Shown here: piece after piece, positions 1 to 6,152 of the stretch | Layout: every line of letters starts with the position of its first letter | How positions within the stretch are numbered: the stretch's first letter is position 1 | NCBI GenBank assembly: GCA_013821025.1 | Contig: JACDHN010000134.1 | Location: 1-7,280, forward strand | Reading direction: 5' to 3' | Origin: Acidimicrobiia bacterium | Lineage (GTDB): Bacteria > Actinomycetota > Acidimicrobiia > Acidimicrobiales > Ilumatobacteraceae | Length of the DNA: 7,280 nt | Made by a program: the position numbers and the translations under genes | Notes under the pieces: generated by a model | Database searches by the model: none | Seen by the model: the letters and a program-made list of their open reading frames with translations, nothing else | Told to the model about the DNA's origin: nothing

Positions 1-2500
1 GCACGTCGGTGGCCCAGATGCCGCCTTCCGAGACGATCACCGGGTTGAGCTCGATCTCGGTCAGCTCGGCGTGTTCGAAGGAAAGCCGCGACACTCTGAC
101 GATCACATCGACGAGCCGATCGGCGGGGAGACCGGCCTCGTGCAGCGCCATCGCCACGCGACTCGTCTCGAGGAGTTGGCGGGCACCGGACGGTGACAAG
201 GGCGCCAGGCGGTGCACGCCGGAGTCGATCACGTCGGCCTGCACTCCGCCGAGCCCGACGTCGACGACCGGTCCGATGCGTTCGCCGGCTCGTGCCCGTA
301 CGCGCACGTCGACGCCGGGCGGCACCATGCGCTGGACGGTGACCGACGCCGCATCGTCGCCGAGTGACTCGCGCATGGTGCCGAACGCCATGACCACGTC
401 GTCGTCGTCGGTCAGGTCGAGTGCCACGCCGGCGTGCACGGACCGCCCGATGCGGCGTCGCTGCGCCTTCATGCCGACGGGATAGCCGATGCGCCGTGCC
501 TCGACGACTGCGCTCTCGGCGCTGTCGGCGTCTCCGGCAGTCGCCACGGGGATCCCGTAGCTCTCCAGCACACGGCACGTCTCGGCGAACGACAGCTCGT
601 CGGTCCCAGCCGCGAGGGCGGCGTCGATGATCGCATGGGCGTCGTCGAACAGCACATCGGCGAGGTCGTCCGACGCTCCTTCCGCTTCCAACGCCCTCCA
701 CTGACCGTACGCCCACATGCGACCGAGCACCGCTGCGGCCGTCTCGGGGAACGAGAACGAAGGCACCTGCGAGCCGCTCAGCACCGGCCCGTCACGCGAG
801 CCCAGCATCACTGCCAGGACTGGCTTCGTGGCTCCGCCGGCGGCCCGGTCGATCTCGGGTGCCACGTTGCTGACCGTGGCCTCGACGGCCGGGGCATAAA
901 TGACCAGAAGTGCGTCGATGTCTTTGTCGGACAGCGTCGCGGTGATGGCGGCGGCATACTCGCCGGACGGGGCCCGATGGTTCACGCGGAGGCGCTGCGG
1001 CGCCGTCACGAGCCCTGCGGCTGTGAGCGCCGCCTCGGCGAGCGTCCCGGGGCTGCGCGAGTTCGTGAGCACGGCGACACGGGGGCCGGCGGGGATGGGT
1101 TGGCTGGCCAGCACCCGAGCGGTGTCGAGCAGCGCCGTCACGGTCGGCACCTCGATCACGCCTGCCTGCTGGTAGATGGCGCCTGTGGAGTCGGTGATGG
1201 CGGCGGCGCCCGTGCGCACAGCGACGATCGGACGAGTCCTGGCTACCCGGCGGGCGATGCGGGCGAACTTGCGCGGGTTGCCGAACGTCTCCGTGTACAG
1301 GGCGATCACCGACGTGGCCTCGTCGTCCGACCAGAACTGCAGGAGGTCGTTGCCCGACACGTCGCACTTGTCACCGAGCGACACGAACCACGACAGCCCG
1401 AGCGAGAGGTCGGCGGCCTGGCGCAGGAGCGAACCGCCGAGCGTTCCCGACTGCATCGACACGGCCACGTTGCCAGGTGGTAGGTGCACGTCGACGAGCG
1501 CCGCCTGAAAACCGATGTTCGGCGAGGCGATGCCCATGCTGGCTGGCCCGATGACACGCATGCCCGAGTGGCGAGCCTCCGCCACGAGCGACGCCACGTC
1601 GACATCAGACTCCTCGAGGTCGGTGACGATCACGGCGCCGCGGACGTGCTTGGTGATGCATTGACGAACGGTGGCGACGACGTCGGCGATCGGCACGGCG
1701 ATGACGGCCAGTGACACGTCGTCGGGGATGTCGATCACCGAGCGGTAGGCGTGGACGCCACCCACCGTGTCGTGATTGGGGTTCACGGCGTACAACGGTC
1801 CCGAGAAGGAGCCTCGCAGATGCCGCCAGAGTGCGTCGCCCACGGTGCGCGGTGTATCCGACGCCCCGACGACGGCCACCGTGCGTGGCAGCAGGAGCCG
1901 GGCCATGGCCTTGCTGTCGGCGCGCTGTTCGCGGCGCTCGACTGAACCGACGAACGCGGCGTCGTCGGTGAGATCGAAGTCCACGTCGATCACACCGCTG
2001 TCGAACTTCTGGTGCACGGGCCATCCGGCCTTGGCGAAGACCGTGAGCATGGCGCGATTGTCCGCCAACGTCTCGGCCGTGAAGCGCGTGATGCCATGGC
2101 CACGGGCGATGGCAGCCAGGTGCTCCAACAGCAGCGTGGCGATGCCCTTGCCGCGGTGATCGTCGTCGACCATGAACGCCACCTCGGCGTCGTCCCGGCT
2201 GGCCCAGCGTTCGTACGACGCCCACCCGATCAGATCGTCGCCGCGCCACACGGCGAGCGCCGTGCGGTGGTCCGGGTCGACTGCGGTGAAGTAGTCGGCC
2301 ATCTCGGGCGTCATCTCCGGCTTCGGGGAGAAGAAGCGCCGGTAGATGCTGTCGGGCGACTGGCGGCGGTGGAACGCCCGCAATGCTTCGGCCTCGCCCG
2401 GCACCATGGCCCGGATCATCACCGACTCTCCGTCGGCCAACACGACGTCGGCAGTCCATCGCTCGTTGGCGAGGTCGGAATCGTCGACAGTGCCGGTCAC
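1..2500 (-). CDS. Bifunctional GNAT acetyltransferase / NDP-forming acyl-CoA ligase-like protein (Pat-type protein lysine acyltransferase), 3' end outside window
   Basis: About 833 codons are visible and the frame is still open at position 1. Residues ~20-175 form a GNAT domain with the acetyl-CoA loop R116-G-K-G119. Residues ~203-320 are a CoA-binding Rossmann domain (VAVVGAS at ~208-214), ~325-600 are succinyl-CoA-synthetase-like domains (GNPRKFARIARRV at ~407-419), and the rest is an ATP-grasp domain ending with the typical ELNPVIVSEGG. Such fusions (Pat of Salmonella, PatZ of E. coli, with reversed domain order in actinobacteria) acylate lysines of target enzymes such as acetyl-CoA synthetase. 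At residues ~430-446 the loop that carries the phospho-histidine in active ADP-forming ligases is shortened and has no His, so ligase activity is unlikely. The start is GTG 2500; the ATG at 2516 is out of frame and reaches a stop after six codons. There is no good Shine-Dalgarno at normal spacing; a GAGGA lies 16 bases upstream, so leaderless initiation is possible. The family ends soon after the last visible motif, so probably only 10-30 residues are missing. Confidence 0.93.
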   Translation of the reverse strand, partial: MTGTVDDSDLANERWTADVVLADGESVMIRAMVPGEAEALRAFHRRQSPDSIYRRFFSPKPEMTPEMADYFTAVDPDHRTALAVWRGDDLIGWASYERWASRDDAEVAFMVDDDHRGKGIATLLLEHLAAIARGHGITRFTAETLADNRAMLTVFAKAGWPVHQKFDSGVIDVDFDLTDDAAFVGSVERREQRADSKAMARLLLPRTVAVVGASDTPRTVGDALWRHLRGSFSGPLYAVNPNHDTVGGVHAYRSVIDIPDDVSLAVIAVPIADVVATVRQCITKHVRGAVIVTDLEESDVDVASLVAEARHSGMRVIGPASMGIASPNIGFQAALVDVHLPPGNVAVSMQSGTLGGSLLRQAADLSLGLSWFVSLGDKCDVSGNDLLQFWSDDEATSVIALYTETFGNPRKFARIARRVARTRPIVAVRTGAAAITDSTGAIYQQAGVIEVPTVTALLDTARVLASQPIPAGPRVAVLTNSRSPGTLAEAALTAAGLVTAPQRLRVNHRAPSGEYAAAITATLSDKDIDALLVIYAPAVEATVSNVAPEIDRAAGGATKPVLAVMLGSRDGPVLSGSQVPSFSFPETAAAVLGRMWAYGQWRALEAEGASDDLADVLFDDAHAIIDAALAAGTDELSFAETCRVLESYGIPVATAGDADSAESAVVEARRIGYPVGMKAQRRRIGRSVHAGVALDLTDDDDVVMAFGTMRESLGDDAASVTVQRMVPPGVDVRVRARAGERIGPVVDVGLGGVQADVIDSGVHRLAPLSPSGARQLLETSRVAMALHEAGLPADRLVDVIVRVSRLSFEHAELTEIELNPVIVSEGGIWATDV

Positions 2501-2686
2501 CCGCCCAATAGTGCCATCCTCGCGCGGTAGCGCACCGAGAGCCGCGCTGTACCGAGGCCTGCGGTGGGCGATGCCTTCAACGGCGCACGCTTCGACACGG
2601 GAGGGCTGTGGGTGACTGAGTCCGTCAACCTGCCATCCGAACGGAACCAAGCGCTAGCGGTTGCAGGTGTGGTACAGAATGCCGGG
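2501..2686. other. Divergent intergenic region between the Pat-like gene and the oxidoreductase
   Basis: This 186-base stretch separates two divergent starts and should hold both promoters. I see no convincing -35/-10 pair, operator palindrome or riboswitch. The dehydrogenase frame is open upstream to an ATG at 2564, but the 41 residues that would be added do not resemble a dehydrogenase N-terminus. The same strand holds no ECF41-type TGTCACA/CGTC pair. Confidence 0.5.
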
Positions 2687-3778
2687 ATGCGGGCCTCGGT
2701 GATGCGTGCGGCGGTGACTTCGGGCTTTGGAGGTCCTGAGCGCTTGGAGGTGCTCGACGATGTCGCGGTCCCTGAGCCGGCTGCGGGAGAGGTGCTTGTC
2801 GAGGTCGGGGCGTGTTGTTGCAACAACTCGGACATCTGGCTTCGTGAGGGCTCCTACGGGCGAGAGGATGACTCTCAGGCGCAAGCTGGCTGGTTGCGCG
2901 AGGTTGAACCGCCGAGATTTCCGCTGATCCAAGGCGCTGACATCGTGGGGCGGATCGTCGAGACCGGCGAGGGCGTGGAGCAGGGTTGGCTCGGCCGGCG
3001 GGTCCTCGTCGATACCACGTTGCACGACGCCGCAAGCACAGAGCCGTACGGCATCGCTGGGATCTTCGGTTCTGAACGCGATGGAGGCTTCGCCGAGTAC
3101 GCGACCGCTCCCGTGACAAGCCTTGGCGTGGTTGAGGTCGACGACCTCTCGGACGTGGAGGTCGCGGCGCTGGGGTCGGCGTCGTTCGTCACGGCGATAC
3201 GAATGCTCAAGCGAGCGCGACTTGTCGAAGGTGAGCTGGTTCTGATCGCTGGGGCGTCGGGCGGGGTCGGATCCGCCGCAGTGCAGCTCGGCAAGCTACG
3301 AGGAGCGCAAGTCATCGCGCTCTCCGACCCCGGCAAAGCCAACACGATTCGCGATCTCGGTGCCGATGCCGTCGTCGCCAGCCGAGACCTCGATCTCCCG
3401 AACGCGGTCCGAGCCGCCTGTGCCGGACGCAACATCGACGTCGCAGTCGACGTCGTTGGGGGCCCGCTGTTCTCTATCCTGCTGACGCTTCTGCGCCCGC
3501 TTGGGCGCTACGTCACCGTGGGCGCAGTTGGCGGACCGGTCGTCGCGCTCGATTTGCGCACTCTGTATCTCAAACACCTCGAGCTCCTGGGTTCCACGCT
3601 GGGCACTGTCGAGGACTTCCACGAGCTCATCGCATTGATCAACCAGCGCAAGATCAGGCCGTTAGTCGCACAGACCTTTCCCCTCGAAGACATCCACGCC
3701 GCCCAAACGGCCTTCAGGAACAAACAGACGGCCGGCAACATCGTCATCCGCATAGCCCGCGAGCGGCGAGATAACTGA
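2687..3778 (+). CDS. Zinc-independent medium-chain dehydrogenase/reductase (quinone oxidoreductase-like, COG0604 type)
   Basis: The protein has 363 residues from ATG 2687. An N-terminal GroES-like fold (FGGPERLEVLDDVAVPEP, GEVLVEVGACCCNNSDIW) is followed by IQGADIVGRI at ~81-90, FGSERDGGFAEY at ~127-138 and a Rossmann fold with the nucleotide-binding loop AGASGGVGSAAVQL at ~188-201. It therefore probably reduces a carbonyl, quinone or enone with NAD(P)H in the cytoplasm; the substrate cannot be told. The GHE zinc-ligand motif and the structural-zinc cysteine cluster of classical alcohol dehydrogenases are absent. Three consecutive cysteines (residues 43-45) sit where relatives usually have one. 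ATG 2687 was chosen because homologous sequence begins there; ATG 2702 is an equally natural start, and ATG 2564 would add unrelated residues. No strong Shine-Dalgarno is visible. By hand count about 30% of the first ~86 codons end in A/T, against ~12% in the first ~58 codons of the Pat-like gene, which may indicate later acquisition. Confidence 0.9.
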   Translation: MRASVMRAAVTSGFGGPERLEVLDDVAVPEPAAGEVLVEVGACCCNNSDIWLREGSYGREDDSQAQAGWLREVEPPRFPLIQGADIVGRIVETGEGVEQGWLGRRVLVDTTLHDAASTEPYGIAGIFGSERDGGFAEYATAPVTSLGVVEVDDLSDVEVAALGSASFVTAIRMLKRARLVEGELVLIAGASGGVGSAAVQLGKLRGAQVIALSDPGKANTIRDLGADAVVASRDLDLPNAVRAACAGRNIDVAVDVVGGPLFSILLTLLRPLGRYVTVGAVGGPVVALDLRTLYLKHLELLGSTLGTVEDFHELIALINQRKIRPLVAQTFPLEDIHAAQTAFRNKQTAGNIVIRIARERRDN

Positions 3779-3804
3779 CCACCGCACAACGACGAACGCG
3801 CGGT

Positions 3805-3835
3805 GGCCGTGTGTGGAGCTGCCACAGAGACGGCC
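3805..3835 (+). terminator. Strong stem-loop downstream of the dehydrogenase, probable terminator
   Basis: GGCCGT (3805-3810) pairs with ACGGCC (3830-3835), and inside it TGTGG (3812-3816) pairs with CCACA (3822-3826) around the loop AGCTG; a 1-versus-3-base internal bulge separates the helices. It lies 27 bases after the dehydrogenase stop and before the stress-protein ribosome binding site. No T-tract follows, as is common in GC-rich actinobacteria. A second inverted repeat, CCACCGC (3779-3785) with GCGGTGG (3800-3806), begins right after the stop codon and shares two bases with the first, so the two structures could be mutually exclusive. A role in the 5' leader of the stress protein is the alternative. 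Confidence 0.55.
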
Positions 3836-3891
3836 TCCTCACGGGACTGTCCGTTCATGCCATCATGTCCGGGGGTTCCAGCCGCCGAAGT

Positions 3892-3900
3892 GAAGAGGGG
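3892..3900 (+). promoter_or_regulatory. Ribosome binding site of the universal stress protein gene
   Basis: The purine-rich GAAGAGGGG ends seven bases before ATG 3908. This fixes the start there rather than at the upstream in-frame GTG 3803, which would add 35 residues that do not resemble the family. Confidence 0.8.
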
Positions 3901-3907
3901 ATCGTTG

Positions 3908-4327
3908 ATGACTGTGTACGTCGTAGGAACGGACGGATCCGACACCGCAGCCAAGGCTGGCGAACGCACCGCCGAGCTCGCTCTCGCGACCGGCGCTTCG
4001 ATCCATGTCGTGTGCGCCTTCACCCGACGCGGCGCGACGACCGTCGGACTCGGCTCCGACGTCTTCACCATCTCGGAGATCGCCGAGGCCGAGCAGATCG
4101 CCGAGCAGCAGGCCGCGATCTACCGTGCCGCCGGGATCACTGCGACTGTCTCGGCGTGTGAAGGCAAGCCGGCAGCCGCCATCCTCGAAGAGGCCGAGCG
4201 TGTGGAGGCCGACATGATTGTCGTCGGCAATCGGCGGATGCAGGGCGTGCAACGAGTCCTTGGTGCGGTGGCCAACGACGTTGCCCACCACGCGCCCTGC
4301 GACGTGCTCGTCGTCAAGACCGTGTAG
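3908..4327 (+). CDS. Universal stress protein (UspA family), single domain
   Basis: The protein has 139 residues, the usual length of a single UspA domain. It begins with the strand VYVVGTDGSDTA (residues 3-14), where the Asp of TDGS normally contacts the nucleotide, continues with a helix and strand (GASIHVVCAF, ~29-38), and ends with ADMIVVGN, the glycine loop and VAHHAPCDVLVVKT. Family members are small cytoplasmic proteins, often ATP-binding dimers, that accumulate under stress or starvation. The binding motif, usually G-x-x-G-(9)-G-S/T, is here G107-N-R-R110 followed by G113 and G119-A120. The second Gly is Arg and the final Ser/Thr is Ala, so ATP binding may be weakened or lost. The gene has its own ribosome binding site and is followed by a 101-base gap holding the sigma-factor promoter, so it is probably transcribed alone. 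I am sure of the family but not of the ligand. Confidence 0.93.
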   Translation: MTVYVVGTDGSDTAAKAGERTAELALATGASIHVVCAFTRRGATTVGLGSDVFTISEIAEAEQIAEQQAAIYRAAGITATVSACEGKPAAAILEEAERVEADMIVVGNRRMQGVQRVLGAVANDVAHHAPCDVLVVKTV

Positions 4328-4365
4328 CCCACGCCTGCCTGAACATCGAGGTTTCGACGTCTCCT

Positions 4366-4392
4366 TGTCACATCTGCCGGGTCTCGTTCGTC
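4366..4392 (+). promoter_or_regulatory. ECF41-type sigma-factor promoter (autoregulatory)
   Basis: TGTCACA at 4366-4372 is followed by exactly 16 bases and CGTC at 4389-4392. This equals the published consensus for promoters read by ECF41 sigma factors. The expected transcript start, around 4398-4402, leaves a leader of roughly 30 bases carrying the ribosome binding site. The downstream gene is itself a member of this sigma family, so the site most probably serves positive autoregulation. Confidence 0.85.
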
Positions 4393-4413
4393 ACCGCTAT
4401 GACGGAACGCGAC

Positions 4414-4419
4414 GAGGGA
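4414..4419 (+). promoter_or_regulatory. Ribosome binding site of the ECF41 sigma factor gene
   Basis: GAGGGA ends nine bases before ATG 4429. The nearer ATG at 4420 is followed at once by TGA and cannot be the start, so this site supports 4429. Confidence 0.75.
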
Positions 4420-4428
4420 ATGTGACCG

Positions 4429-5454
4429 ATGGACGAACACGAGTGGCTGGCGGAGCGATTCGAGGCCAACCGGGCCCGACTCAGGGCGGTGGCCTACCGG
4501 ATGCTCGGCTCGCTGAGCGAGGCGGACGACGCCGTGCAGGAGTCTTGGCTCCGCCTCAGCCGTTCCGACACGAGCGCGGTCGAGAACCTGGGCGGATGGC
4601 TGACAACGGTTGTTGCCCGGGTGTGCCTGGACGTGCTGCGCTCGCGCAAGTTGCATCGAGAGGAGTCCCTGGACGCGCACGTGCCCGAGCCGATCGGGAG
4701 CCGCGAGGACGGGATCGACCCGGAGCAAGAAGCGCTGCTGGCCGACTCGGTCGGTCTGGCGCTGCTCGTGGTGCTCGAGACGCTGGCTCCCGCCGAGCGG
4801 GTGGCGTTCGTGCTGCACGACATGTTCGCCGTGCCGTTTGACGAGCTTGCTGCCGTCGTGGGGCGCTCGCCGGGCGCAGCAAGACAGCTCGCCAGCCGCG
4901 CCCGCCGCCGGGTGCAGGGAGTGGCCACGGTTCCCGACGCCGATCTCACCCGCCAGCGAGAAGTTGTCGATGCCTTCCTCGCTGCCTCGCGCGGCGGTGA
5001 CTTCGATGCGCTGCTCGCGGCGCTCGACCCAGACGTCGTGTTCCGAGCCGACAGCGCTGCCATGCCTTCGGGCGCATCCAGGGAGGTCCGCGGTGCGCCG
5101 GCCGTCGCCAAGCAGTTCTCGGGACGTGCCCGGCTCGCACAACCGGCGCTCGTGAACGGAGCCGTAGGAATTGTCGTCGCTCCGCTCGGACGGCTGTTGA
5201 TGGTGCTCAGCGTCACGTTCACACGCGGGAAGATCGCCGAGATCGATGTGATCGCAATACGAGGCGGATCTGGTGGAGATCCAGGAGGCGACAGGCGCCG
5301 CCATCGCCCAGCGCACGATGCTCAGCGCCGCCAGGTTGTTCGTGTCCGATGGTGTGGTCGAGTGGAACGGCCACCATTGGGGCCACCGCCCGACTGCAGC
5401 AGCGCGGCTGTGGTCGGTGACACGGGTGACGCCGGGGGCGTCCCCACGATGTGA
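4429..5454 (+). CDS. ECF41/SigJ-type RNA polymerase sigma factor with C-terminal SnoaL-like domain; abnormal 3' end
   Basis: Region sigma-2 spans ~8-75 (YRMLGSLSEADDAVQESWLRL at 23-43, broken here only by wording; GGWLTTVVARVCLDVLRSRK at 55-74). The linker has HVPEP (84-88), matching the family WLPEP motif. Sigma-4 spans ~104-164 with the helix-turn-helix FDELAAVVGRSPGAARQLAS. Residues ~175-276 form a SnoaL/NTF2-like domain (VVDAFLAASRGGDFDALLAAL), which in ECF41 factors replaces an anti-sigma factor: it aids core binding and restrains activity. The family normally continues after the GKIAEIDVIA strand with an NPDKL-like motif and stops soon after. Here residues 277-341 are Arg/Gly/Pro-rich, with poor GC bias at third positions up to ~5385, so the true or ancestral end is probably near 5256. 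The annotated stop overlaps the next gene by four bases (GTGA). Autoregulation through the promoter at 4366-4392 is likely. The usual ECF41 partner, a carboxymuconolactone decarboxylase/oxidoreductase/epimerase-type gene, is not adjacent. Confidence 0.9.
   Translation: MDEHEWLAERFEANRARLRAVAYRMLGSLSEADDAVQESWLRLSRSDTSAVENLGGWLTTVVARVCLDVLRSRKLHREESLDAHVPEPIGSREDGIDPEQEALLADSVGLALLVVLETLAPAERVAFVLHDMFAVPFDELAAVVGRSPGAARQLASRARRRVQGVATVPDADLTRQREVVDAFLAASRGGDFDALLAALDPDVVFRADSAAMPSGASREVRGAPAVAKQFSGRARLAQPALVNGAVGIVVAPLGRLLMVLSVTFTRGKIAEIDVIAIRGGSGGDPGGDRRRHRPAHDAQRRQVVRVRWCGRVERPPLGPPPDCSSAAVVGDTGDAGGVPTM
5252..5445 (+). other. Coding-like segment in a second frame: probable frameshifted N-terminal part of the diadenylate cyclase gene
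   Basis: In the frame that contains 5252 and 5273, the translation looks like a folded protein (LVEIQEATGAAIAQRT, then MLSAARLFVSDGVVEWNG) and most codons end in G or C, while the overlapping sigma frame does not. The frame is closed upstream by TGA 5249-5251 and loses its coding look after ~5445. GTG 5273 with a GAGG eight bases upstream (5261-5264) could be its start. Removing one C from the run at 5442-5445 joins it smoothly to the cyclase frame (VTPGAS followed by HDVIEGVLDL). The cyclase frame is blocked by TGA 5427-5429, so the shift must lie downstream of that point. It may be a real mutation or a base-calling error. Confidence 0.6.
5428..5442 (+). other. GC hairpin at the frame-switch point
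   Basis: GACGCC (5428-5433), a GGG loop and GGCGTC (5437-5442) form a perfect 6-bp stem directly before the CCCC run at 5442-5445 and nine bases before GTG 5451. A compact GC hairpin beside homopolymers is a typical place for polymerase slippage or sequence compression. It could also mask the start region of the cyclase gene. Confidence 0.5.
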
Positions 5455-6146
5455 TCGAAGGCGTGCTCGACTTGTGCGTGCACTGGCTCTCGCCCGGTCA
5501 GGCGGGTGGCACGGTGGTGCTGGTGCTCGCCCCCTCGGCCGAGCTGCGCGGCGGCGTCGACTACGCCGACTCCTTCCCGTGCCCGCCGGTATCGGTGCGC
5601 CGCCGCCAGCACTTCCCGGCGTTCCTCGCCGCCATGGCTCAGACCGATCTCGCAGTCGTGCTCGATGCCGACGGCACGGCCCGACGCATGGGCGTCGGCC
5701 TGCGCTCGAGCGCCGAGGCCGATCGGTTGGTCAGCGACGCCAGGGGCATGCGGCACCGCTCGGCGCGGCGATTCAGCTTCGACCATCCCGAGACGCTCGT
5801 GTTCGTGGTCAGCGAGGACGGCCCCGTCACCGTGTTCAGCGACGGTGCGGCAGTGGCGTTCGCCGAGCCGAGCATCCGCGGCATGGCGGCGCGCCCGGTC
5901 GCCCCGACGGACCACCAGCGATGCGTACGGTGCCGTCGCCTCGTGGAAGTGGTACACGGCGTCTCGTTGCCGCAGGCTGCCGCCTGTCCCGTGTGCGGCG
6001 AGACGGAGGGTTTCGAGGAAGCCACGATCGTCGGGGTCGTGAAGGAGGTGCCATGGCTCACCGCGGGGGGCCGCTCGGTTGCGCCGACCGTGTCCTCGCC
6101 GCCGGCCCACCTCGATCTGGGCGACGTCGGCGTCGTCCAGCGCTGA
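5451..6146 (+). CDS. Diadenylate cyclase (DAC/DisA_N-like) domain protein with C-terminal zinc ribbon; probably N-terminally incomplete as called
   Basis: The called protein has 231 residues from GTG 5451. Residues ~1-135 match a DAC domain, which makes cyclic di-AMP from two ATP. The RHR motif stands at 101-103 (GMRHRSARR), followed by the core strand TLVFVVSEDGPVTVF (115-129). The usual Asp-Gly-Ala motif is D66-L67-A68; its distance of 35 residues to RHR agrees with known cyclases. The catalytic Asp is thus kept but the Gly is lost, so activity is uncertain. Residues ~155-185 carry two pairs, C158-x2-C161 and C179-x2-C182, typical of a zinc ribbon and not part of DisA, CdaA or CdaS. No membrane segment is present, unlike CdaA. 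The start overlaps the sigma-factor stop as GTGA, which would allow translational coupling, but the better-supported view is that the protein begins further upstream in another frame (5252-5445). The 3' end faces the next gene with a six-base gap. Confidence 0.8.
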   Translation: MIEGVLDLCVHWLSPGQAGGTVVLVLAPSAELRGGVDYADSFPCPPVSVRRRQHFPAFLAAMAQTDLAVVLDADGTARRMGVGLRSSAEADRLVSDARGMRHRSARRFSFDHPETLVFVVSEDGPVTVFSDGAAVAFAEPSIRGMAARPVAPTDHQRCVRCRRLVEVVHGVSLPQAAACPVCGETEGFEEATIVGVVKEVPWLTAGGRSVAPTVSSPPAHLDLGDVGVVQR

Positions 6147-6152
6147 CGGTGT

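Noticed and set aside
380..420. Run of CGTCGTCGTCGTCGG resembling a microsatellite
   Set aside because: It encodes a short Asp run inside the ATP-grasp domain in the correct frame; only a few units, so it is ordinary codon usage.
434..1483. Long open frame on the plus strand (349 codons) opposite the Pat-like gene
   Set aside because: It mirrors a gene with clear GNAT and ligase domains; its translation is rich in Arg, Gly and His with no recognisable motif, as expected for a shadow frame in GC-rich DNA.
2564..2686. Upstream ATG adding 41 residues to the dehydrogenase
   Set aside because: The added residues do not resemble the family, which begins at the sequence encoded from 2687 or 2702.
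4120..5316. 398-codon open frame on the minus strand opposite the stress protein and sigma factor
   Set aside because: Both plus-strand genes show family motifs throughout and have ribosome binding sites, while this frame shows only composition-driven sequence.
6138..6145. Palindrome CAGCGCTG at the cyclase stop codon as a bidirectional terminator
   Set aside because: There is no loop, no T-tract and too little stem for a terminator; it is probably chance.
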